11,135 bases of DNA from an uncultured Collinsella sp. GTDB lineage: Bacteria > Actinomycetota > Coriobacteriia > Coriobacteriales > Coriobacteriaceae. Where the stretch lies: assembly GCA_900543505.1 (NCBI GenBank), contig UQSB01000059.1, forward strand, positions 1 through 11,135. Reading direction: 5' to 3'. The notes under the pieces were generated by a model. It ran no database searches. It saw only the letters and a list, made by a program, of their open reading frames with translations, and was not told where the DNA came from. Positions 5,333 to 11,135 of this stretch are shown piece after piece. How positions within the stretch are numbered: position 1 is the first letter of the stretch; every line of letters starts with the position of its first letter. Made by a program: the position numbers and the translations under genes.

Positions 5333-7786
5333 CTAGCCGCGGACCTCGCCGTTTACGCCTTTGCATACCTTGGTGACAATCTTCTGGTGCGCTTTCTCGA
5401 CCTCTTCGCTGGTAAGCGTGTGGTCGTCGGAGCGATACGTAAGCGCAAAGGCCATGGACTTTTTGCCCGCTCCGATGCGGATGGGATCGCGGTAGACGTC
5501 GAACAGGCGCACGCCCTCGAGCAACTTACCGCCGGCGCTCGTAATGCGGCGCTCAAGATCCTCACAGGTCACGGAGTTGTCAACCACAATGGCAAGGTCG
5601 TGCTCAACGGCCGGGTACTGCGAGAACTCACGGTAGTTCTCCTGGTTGCGGGCGCCCTTGATCAGCTTGTCCAAGTCGAGCTCAAAGGCAACGACGACCT
5701 CATCGATGCCCATCGCCTCGCGCGCCTCGGGGTGAATCTCGCCGACCCAGCCCAGCACGGTTCCGCCGGACAGAACCTCGGCCGCACGACCCGGCTGCAA
5801 GAAAGCGTAGCCCTCGCCCTCGACAGGACGGAAGCGAACCTTCTCGATGCGCAGCTGGGCGAGCAGCTCCTCGACAATGCCCTTGCCAAAGAAGAAGCGC
5901 AGCTTACGGTACTTCATGTTCCAGGACTGCTCGCTCCACTGGCCCGAGAGCACACCCGCCACGGACTTGGTCTCCTTGGGCAGGCTGGCGTTCTCGCGAC
6001 CGTGGAACAGGCTGCCGACCTCGTACAGGTGCACGTTGGGCGTGCCGTGGGCCTCGTTGTAGGCCACGGACTGCAGCAGGCCCGGCAGCAGCGAACGACG
6101 CATCTCGGTCTGCTCGGCCACCAGCGGGTTCATGAGCACCACGGGGCAGCCGCGGCCTTCGGTGGACATGCCAATCTTCTCCAGGTCGCCCGGGGCGGCA
6201 AAGCCAAAGGTCGTGGTCTCGTTGAGGCCGCAGGCGCGCAGGATCTCGCCGACCTTGCGGGTGAGCTTCTGCTCGCGGGTCAGGCCGCCGATGTGGTTCT
6301 TGGCAGCCGGGATGGTCGCCGTCACACGGCCCATGCCCCATAGGCGCAGGACCTCCTCGATCAGGTCAATCTCGCGCGGCAGGTCGGGACGGAAGCTCGG
6401 CGGGGTAACCATAAAGTCCTCGCCGTCGCGCTCGACGGTGCAGCCCAGACGGGTAAGCGAACGCTCGATAAAGTCGGGCTCGATGTCGGCACCGCAGATG
6501 GCATGCACGCGGGCCAGGCGCAGCTTGATGCTGTCGATAGTCTTGGGCGCGGGGAAAACATCGACATGGCCGGGGGCGACCTCGCCGCCGGCGATCTCCT
6601 CGATGAGCGCGCAGGTAACGTTGGCGACATCCACGCAGCCAGTCTCGTCAACCTGGCGCTCAAAGCGGATGGAGGCGTCGGAGATCAGCGACAGGTCACG
6701 GCTGGTGTGCGAGGTGCGACCGGCGTTGAAGCAAGCGCTCTCGACCATCACGTCGACGGTATCGTCCTCGATCTCGGAATCCATGCCGCCCATGACACCG
6801 GCCAGCGCCACGGGACGCTCGCCGTCGGTGATGAGGCCCATGCCGGCGTCGAGCACACGCTCCTCGCCATCGAGCGTCGTGAACTTCTCGTCCTGCTGGG
6901 CGGCGCGAACCACCACGCGACGGTGGCCATCGCGCTCGGCAAAGGTGTCGAGGTCAAAGGCGTGCAGCGGCTGGCCGGTGAGCATCATCACGTAGTTGGT
7001 GATGTCGACGATGTTGTTGTGCGGGCGCACGCCCAGGGCGTTGAGGCGCTTGACCATCCAGTCGGGCGACGGGCCGACCTTGACGTTGCGCACGATGCGG
7101 GCAACGTAGCGGTCGCACAGGCCCTCGTCGGCGATCTCGACCGAAAGCTCGTCGTCGGTCGCGCGGCCGGTCTCGACCTTGATGGCGGGCAGCTCAACGT
7201 GGAAATCGCGGTCGAAGATGGCACCGGTCTCGCGGGCCATGCCGATCATGGACAGGCAGTCGGGGCGGTTGGGCGTGATCTCGCAGTCGAGCACGGTATC
7301 GCTCGAGCCCACATACTCGGCAAACGGCATGCCGCAGGGCGTGCCCTCGGGCAGGATCATGATGCCGGAGTGGTCGCCGCCCAGGCCGAGCTCGCGCGCG
7401 GAGCAGTTCATGCCCATGGACACGACGCCGCGAAGCTTGCTCTTCTTGATCTTGACGTCGCCGGGCAGGACAGCGCCGATCATGGCCGTGACGATGTGAT
7501 CGCCGGCCTCGAAGTTCTGCGCGCCGCAGACGATCTGCAGCGGAGCGGGGTTGCCGTCAGCGTCGAGGTTCTTGTCGCCCACGTCGACCGAGCACACATA
7601 CATGTGGTCGCTATCGGGGTGCGGGGTCTTGGTGAGCACCTGGGCGGTCACCACGTGGTCGAAGGACTCGCCCACGGTATCGATCGCCTCGACCTCGGTG
7701 CCGGTACGGACATATTCGTCCGAAAGAGTCTTGGGATCCTCCGGAATATCGATCATGGTCTTGAGCCAGTCGTAAGAAACGCGCAT
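5333..7786 (-). CDS. pheT: Phenylalanine--tRNA ligase beta subunit
   Basis: This is the beta chain of the cytoplasmic alpha2-beta2 phenylalanyl-tRNA synthetase, which charges tRNA-Phe. The 817-residue length is usual for bacterial PheT. Visible domains in order are the N-terminal MRVSYDWLK, the OB-fold tRNA-binding domain (about 40-155, with HPDSDHMYVCSVDVG, IVCGAQNF and KLRGVVSMGMNCS), the ITPNRPDCLS segment (about 171-180), the B3/B4 editing domain that clears mischarged Tyr, the B5 domain (about 410-480), the catalytic-like core, and the C-terminal FDX-ACB anticodon-binding domain (last 95 residues, YPAVEHDLAIVVD to the end). AGGAG lies 9 nt before the ATG at 7786. The gene lies 160 nt downstream of pheS on the same strand, presumably under the T-box ahead of pheS. 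It ends before a strong terminator. Confidence 0.97.
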   Translation of the reverse strand: MRVSYDWLKTMIDIPEDPKTLSDEYVRTGTEVEAIDTVGESFDHVVTAQVLTKTPHPDSDHMYVCSVDVGDKNLDADGNPAPLQIVCGAQNFEAGDHIVTAMIGAVLPGDVKIKKSKLRGVVSMGMNCSARELGLGGDHSGIMILPEGTPCGMPFAEYVGSSDTVLDCEITPNRPDCLSMIGMARETGAIFDRDFHVELPAIKVETGRATDDELSVEIADEGLCDRYVARIVRNVKVGPSPDWMVKRLNALGVRPHNNIVDITNYVMMLTGQPLHAFDLDTFAERDGHRRVVVRAAQQDEKFTTLDGEERVLDAGMGLITDGERPVALAGVMGGMDSEIEDDTVDVMVESACFNAGRTSHTSRDLSLISDASIRFERQVDETGCVDVANVTCALIEEIAGGEVAPGHVDVFPAPKTIDSIKLRLARVHAICGADIEPDFIERSLTRLGCTVERDGEDFMVTPPSFRPDLPREIDLIEEVLRLWGMGRVTATIPAAKNHIGGLTREQKLTRKVGEILRACGLNETTTFGFAAPGDLEKIGMSTEGRGCPVVLMNPLVAEQTEMRRSLLPGLLQSVAYNEAHGTPNVHLYEVGSLFHGRENASLPKETKSVAGVLSGQWSEQSWNMKYRKLRFFFGKGIVEELLAQLRIEKVRFRPVEGEGYAFLQPGRAAEVLSGGTVLGWVGEIHPEAREAMGIDEVVVAFELDLDKLIKGARNQENYREFSQYPAVEHDLAIVVDNSVTCEDLERRITSAGGKLLEGVRLFDVYRDPIRIGAGKKSMAFALTYRSDDHTLTSEEVEKAHQKIVTKVCKGVNGEVRG

Positions 7787-7841
7787 CTAACTGGTCTCCT
7801 TTCATAAATGCGGCTTTGAGCCAAAAACTGCAACGGAGACG

Positions 7842-7939
7842 GGTTTTCCAAGTGCCGCAGATTGCCTTGAAAGAGGAGGGCCGCGTACTTAGGTACGCAA
7901 CCGACGATTGAAAGGCAAGGTGCGGTGCTTGGGAAAGCC
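7842..7939. repeat. 98-nt imperfect palindrome between pheS and pheT
   Basis: The segment is symmetric about 7890.5. Its centre is GCGTAC-TTAG-GTACGC (7883-7898). Further out, TTGCCTT (7862-7868) pairs with AAGGCAA (7912-7918). The arms 7842-7859 and 7921-7939 pair with one bulged base (7931) and a few G-U pairs. The G-U pairs of the arms (7844/7937, 7853/7927, 7854/7926) form only in plus-strand RNA, the opposite of the operon's direction. There is no T-tract, so it is not a simple terminator. It has the look of an intergenic palindromic repeat of the REP/MITE type, but repetition in the genome cannot be tested here. Confidence 0.65.
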
Positions 7940-7946
7940 GCCGGGC

Positions 7947-9023
7947 CTAGAACTGATTTAAGAAGCGCATATCGCCCGTCATGAGCGTTCGCAGGTCGGG
8001 CAGGTCGTAGCGCAGGGCCGCGACGCGCTCGGCGCCAATGCCAAAGGCGAAGCCGGTGTACTTCTCGGGGTCGATGCCGCAGTTGATGAGGACGTTGGGG
8101 TCGACCATGCCGCAGCCCAGGATTTCGATCCAGCCGCTGTGCTTGCAGAAGTTGCAACCCTTGCCGCCGCACACGTGGCAGCTCACGTCCACCTCGCAGC
8201 TGGGCTCGGTGAAGGGGAAGAAGTGCGGGCGGTAGCGCGTCTTGCGGTCCTCGCCAAACATGCACTTAACAAAGTAGTCGAGCGTGCCCTTAAGATCGCC
8301 AAAGGTGATGCCCTCGTCGACGACCAGGCCCTCGATCTGGTTGAACTGCGGCAGGTGGCAGGCGTCGGCCGTGTCGGGACGGTAGACGGTGCCCGGGCAG
8401 ATCATGTAGATGGGCGGCTTCTGCGACTCCATGGTGTGGATCTGCACGCCCGAGGTCTGGGTGCGCAGCAGCACGTCGGACTCGCCGTGGGCGTGAGCCT
8501 CGGGGTGCGTGACGCTGCCGGGGTTGTTGTCGACCACGTAGAACGTGTCGCGGGCCGAGCGGCTCGGGTGATCCATGGGCGCATTGAGCGCGGTGAAGTT
8601 GTAGTAGGAGGTGTCGACCATGGGGCCGGACTCGACGGTGTAGCCGATGCCGCAGAAGATGTCCTCGGCCTCCTCGATGATCTGCTTGATCAGGTGCTGA
8701 TGGCCGATCTGCGGACGGATGCCCGGCAACGTGATGTCGACGGCATCGTGCTCGAGCGCATGCTTGAGGGCGGCGGCCTTCATCTCGGTGGAGCGCTCGT
8801 CGAGCATGCCCTCGATCAGCTGGCGCATCTCGTTGGCGCGCTTGCCCATGACGGGACGATCCTCGGGGGCGAGCTTGCCCATCATGCGCATCAGGCCGGT
8901 GATGCGGCCCTTGCGGCCGAGCAGCGCGACGCGCGCGGCCTCGAGCTTGGCGGCGTCGTCGGCGCCTGCGACGAGCTCCTTGGCCTCTTCCTCGAGTTTG
9001 ACCAGATCATCAATCAGACTCAT
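7947..9023 (-). CDS. pheS: Phenylalanine--tRNA ligase alpha subunit
   Basis: This is the catalytic alpha chain of phenylalanyl-tRNA synthetase, at 358 residues of near-normal family length. Residues 1-90 form the helical, coiled-coil N-terminal arm (LIDDLVKLEEEAKEL). The class II catalytic core follows. It includes the motif 2 region FNQIEGLVVDEGITFGDLKG, FFPFTEPSCEVDVSC, a cysteine cluster CHVCGGKGCNFC typical of many Gram-positive PheS proteins, GWIEILGCGMVDP, and motif 3 GIGAERVAALRYDLPDLR near the C-terminus. I chose the ATG at 9023 because GGGA lies just upstream and MSLIDDL is the natural N-terminus; the frame stays open to 9206, but that region is the T-box leader. It is the first gene of the pheST operon and is regulated by the T-box. 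Confidence 0.97.
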   Translation of the reverse strand: MSLIDDLVKLEEEAKELVAGADDAAKLEAARVALLGRKGRITGLMRMMGKLAPEDRPVMGKRANEMRQLIEGMLDERSTEMKAAALKHALEHDAVDITLPGIRPQIGHQHLIKQIIEEAEDIFCGIGYTVESGPMVDTSYYNFTALNAPMDHPSRSARDTFYVVDNNPGSVTHPEAHAHGESDVLLRTQTSGVQIHTMESQKPPIYMICPGTVYRPDTADACHLPQFNQIEGLVVDEGITFGDLKGTLDYFVKCMFGEDRKTRYRPHFFPFTEPSCEVDVSCHVCGGKGCNFCKHSGWIEILGCGMVDPNVLINCGIDPEKYTGFAFGIGAERVAALRYDLPDLRTLMTGDMRFLNQF

Positions 9024-9109
9024 GTCTTCCCTTTCGTCTCTCGCGCATCCGCTTGCCGGGGCGGCTGGCACCGCCCGACGCTTACGGATGTGCGGCCCGG
9101 TTCGGTAAC

Positions 9110-9150
9110 AAAAAACCGTCCTCGGGCATGTGCATTGCCCAAGGACGGTT
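9110..9150 (-). terminator. T-box regulated intrinsic terminator
   Basis: On the minus strand AACCGTCCTTGGGCA (9150-9136) pairs with 9128-9114 in a 15-bp stem with a 7-nt loop, ending in a run of six T (9115-9110). One pair (9123/9141) is G-U only in minus-strand RNA, which agrees with the direction. Its 5' half contains the CCTTG that the antiterminator uses. Confidence 0.9.
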
Positions 9151-9391
9151 GAATTCCGCGGTACCACCTTGTTTGACCCGGCGGATGTCTGACCCGCCGC
9201 GCCCACTCTTTGCCCCTTTTCGCGAGGCTCACGGCTTCCCTACTGGAGACATCGCCGCCGCGTGGCCGCGCGCCCGTTGAGGTCGCTGCTCGGGAGTGAA
9301 CGCTTGGCCCTTGCCACCGCAGGAAGGCTTGCAGCCCATGACCTTCCCTCTCTTGCCGGCGACGCGGCGGGCAAAACCCTCTCCGTCAACG
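9110..9391 (-). promoter_or_regulatory. T-box leader (tRNA-Phe responsive) of pheST
   Basis: The minus-strand leader has all main T-box parts. Stem I (about 9391-9284) closes with CGTTGACGGAG against CTCCCGAGCAGCG. Its distal end has AGAGAG (9353-9348) and the apical loop GGGCTGCAAG on a GGAAGG / CCTTCC helix, the paired motifs that dock the tRNA elbow. The specifier is read as TTC at 9300-9298, followed by A, which is a Phe codon. The T-box sequence AAGGTGGTACCGCGG (9170-9156) carries UGGU, complementary to ACCA of tRNA-Phe. CAAGG (9171-9167) can pair with CCTTG (9144-9140) to form the antiterminator, excluding the terminator. Uncharged tRNA-Phe should let transcription continue into pheS and pheT. 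Confidence 0.92.
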
Positions 9392-9402
9392 CATTGGGCT
9401 AT

Positions 9403-9408
9403 AGGATA
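9403..9408 (-). promoter_or_regulatory. Possible -10 box of pheST
   Basis: TGTTATCCT on the minus strand gives an extended -10 (TG-N-TATCCT). It would start transcription near 9396, only a few bases before Stem I of the T-box, where a start is expected. No convincing -35 box was seen. Confidence 0.4.
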
Positions 9409-9530
9409 ACACATTCTGCGAGCATATCGCCGCGTTCCGTTTTGTTCGCACTGGGTACAAGGCAGGTAGCTGTGCAAACTGGCCGTACGCCCACCCGTGG
9501 CGTCCGGTCTGCGAGATCAAGGATATAGGT

Positions 9531-11104
9531 ATGGGAAAGAACAAGGATAAGATGGCCAAGCCCGCAGCGGATAAGACGCCCAAAGGCATGAAGGTCGATA
9601 AGGCTGTCAAAAAATTCCGTAAGCTCGAGGGCAAGCTGTGGACTCGCGAGTACCTGCTCAAGATTGCCGAGTTTGACGGCGCGACCATTGCTCCCGCCAA
9701 CGGCGCCGCGGCCCGCGCCGATGCTATGGGCACCCTTGCCGGCGAGCATCACAAGCTCCTGACCAGCAAAAAGTCTGTCGAGCTTGTGCACTCGCTGGCA
9801 CGCGAGACGGTCGCCGGCGGCAAGATCGACGACCCGCAACTGCTCAACGAGATCCGCGTGCTCGGCCGCGACCAGCGCGAGGCGAGCGTCATTCCCACCG
9901 AGGAGGCCGAGGCTTGGACCAGGCTCACCTGCGAGGCCGATGCCGTGTGGCACAAGGCCAAGACGGCCAATGACTGGGCGAGCTTTGAGCCCTATGTGGA
10001 TAGAATCGTCGCCCAACTTAAGCATCAGGCCGAGCTCATGGACCCCAAGCGCGACCCATACGACGTTTGGCTCGACCAGTACGAGCGCGGCCTTTCCGCC
10101 AAGAGCTTCGATGCGTTTTGCGATGAGGTCAAGGCCACGGTCGTGCCGCTCGTGCACGCCATCGGCGAGCGCGGCCAGCAGCCGGCTGCCGACTTTTTGC
10201 ACGCCCACGTGCCCGAGGCTGCCCAGCGCGCCATGAGCTTCGACTTGATGAAGCTTGTCGGCATGAACCTGGACGACACCACGCTTGCCTTTACCGAGCA
10301 CCCGTTTAGCGAGGGCTTCTCGGTGGGCGACGCGCGCATCGCCACGCACATCTACGAAGACGACTGCATCTCCAACGTCTACAGCATCATCCACGAGGCG
10401 GACACGCCATGTATGAGCTGGGCGTCAATCCTGCCTATGCGCGCACCTGTCTTGAGGGTGGCACCTCCATGGGCATCCACGAGAGCCAGAGCCGCTTCTT
10501 CGAGAACACCGTGGGTCGCAGCCGCGCCTTTATGGGACCGCTGCTCGAGGTGCTGCGCCGCCACGCACCCGAGGTCTACGGCGACGTCGACGAGGACACG
10601 CTCTACCGCGCCGTGAACATCGCGCAGCCGTCGCTGATCCGCACCGAGGCCGACGAGCTCACCTATCCGCTGCATATTATGGTGCGCTACCAGATCGAGC
10701 GCATGCTGTTTGCCGGCGAGGCCACGGCCAAGGACATCCCCGCGCTTTGGAACCGCTTTATGAACGAGTACCTGGGCATTCCCGTTCCCGACGACACGCA
10801 CGGCTGCCTGCAGGATACGCACTGGAGCGGCGGCTCGTTTGGCTACTTCCCCACGTATGCACTGGGTAGCGCCTACGACGCCATGTTTGTGCCGGCCATG
10901 TGCCGCGACGGTGTCGACCTTAACGGCGCCTGTGCGAGCGGCGACCTGGCGCCCGTCCGCGCCTGGCTGGGCGAGCGCATTTGGCAGTGGGGCCGCGCCA
11001 AGGACGCGCCGGAGCTCATCAAGGGCGCCTGCGGCATGGCGTTCGATGCCCGCTACTACTGCAGCTACCTGCAGGACAAGTTCACCACGCTGTATCAGCT
11101 GTAA
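9531..11104 (+). pseudogene. M32 family metallocarboxypeptidase, frameshifted in its active site
   Basis: The intact gene would encode about 524 residues, the normal size of the M32 (Taq carboxypeptidase) family, which trims C-terminal residues from peptides in the cytoplasm. AAGGA (9519-9523) lies 7 nt before the ATG at 9531. A Lys-rich tail of about 30 residues precedes the domain. Family signatures are DPYDVWLDQYERG, the FSVGDARIATHIYEDD region before the active site, and, in the second frame, GTSMGIHESQSRFFEN with the third zinc ligand (Glu of HESQ), DTHWSGGSFGYFPTY and the C-terminal YYCSYLQDKF. The first frame runs from 9531 to a stop ending at 10616 but loses homology after IIHEA (codon 290). 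The second frame carries the rest and ends at 11104. One missing base turns HEAGHAMYEL into HEADTPCM. It is either a real pseudogene or a sequence error. The gene is divergent from pheS. Confidence 0.85.
10392..10405 (+). other. One-base deletion inside the HEAGH zinc motif
   Basis: CAC GAG GCG at 10392-10400 encodes H288-E289-A290. The next bases are GACACGCC. Inserting one G at 10400-10401 (GG to GGG) would give Gly then His (CAC at 10403-10405) and restore HEAGHAMYEL and the frame to 11104. The shift lies exactly between the two zinc-binding histidines. Confidence 0.85.
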
Positions 11105-11135
11105 AGCTTAGGCGACACGCCAACGCAAAGGGGGG

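Noticed and set aside
5255..6343. 362-residue plus-strand open frame
   Set aside because: Same reason: antisense to the 3' part of pheT, with repetitive Leu/Ala/Val/Gly composition.
6503..7807. 434-residue plus-strand open frame
   Set aside because: It lies wholly opposite pheT, shows the Val/His/Asp/Gly-rich pattern of an antisense shadow, and has no domain.
8139..9152. 337-residue plus-strand open frame
   Set aside because: It is antisense to pheS and runs into the T-box leader; no recognisable protein.
9024..9206. Upstream extension of pheS
   Set aside because: The region is the T-box terminator/antiterminator; PheS proteins begin near MSLIDDL.
9399..10394. 331-residue minus-strand open frame opposite the M32 gene
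   Set aside because: It is antisense to well-recognised M32 sequence and overlaps the pheST promoter region; a shadow frame.

Overview
The window looks like a piece of a high-GC, gut-type Actinobacterium of the Coriobacteriia, most like Collinsella. This is an inference from base composition, the style of the proteins and the gene set; no 16S or marker search was possible. Gene density is high and most genes lie on the minus strand.

Layout, left to right. Positions 1-369 are non-coding and hold a 19-bp perfect inverted repeat (191-209 / 300-318). It lies just upstream of a plus-strand gene (370-1443) whose C-terminal part resembles the DUF559/Vsr-like PD-(D/E)XK nuclease fold. That gene meets a minus-strand gene for a zinc-dependent phospholipase C-like protein (1440-2288) tail to tail, and the two stop codons share one CTAG. 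Next, all on the minus strand, comes a three-gene ECF-type transition-metal importer in the order M-Q-O (5082 down to 2369): the substrate-capture protein NikM/CbiM with a fused NikN/CbiN-like tail, the T component and the ATPase. Upstream of it lies GTGTTAC-N14-GTAACAC (5140-5167), which matches the NikR operator type known from some bacteria. Nickel is therefore a better guess for the cargo than the cobalt implied by the usual 'cbi' names.

The phenylalanyl-tRNA synthetase operon follows, also on the minus strand. A T-box leader (about 9391-9110) with a UUC (Phe) specifier, a T-box sequence and a competing terminator precedes pheS (9023-7947). A 160-nt gap holding a 98-nt imperfect palindrome comes next, then pheT (7786-5333), closed by a strong terminator (5185-5223). 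Uncharged tRNA-Phe should therefore control both enzyme subunits.

On the right, divergent from pheS, is an M32 family metallocarboxypeptidase (9531-11104). A single missing base falls exactly inside its zinc-binding HEAGH motif and splits it into two frames. It is either a pseudogene or a sequence error.

I did not find CRISPR arrays, tRNA or rRNA genes, or insertion sequences. The most unusual items are the NikR-type operator, the frameshift in the catalytic motif, the nuclease-like gene with its palindromic upstream region, and the palindrome inside pheST.
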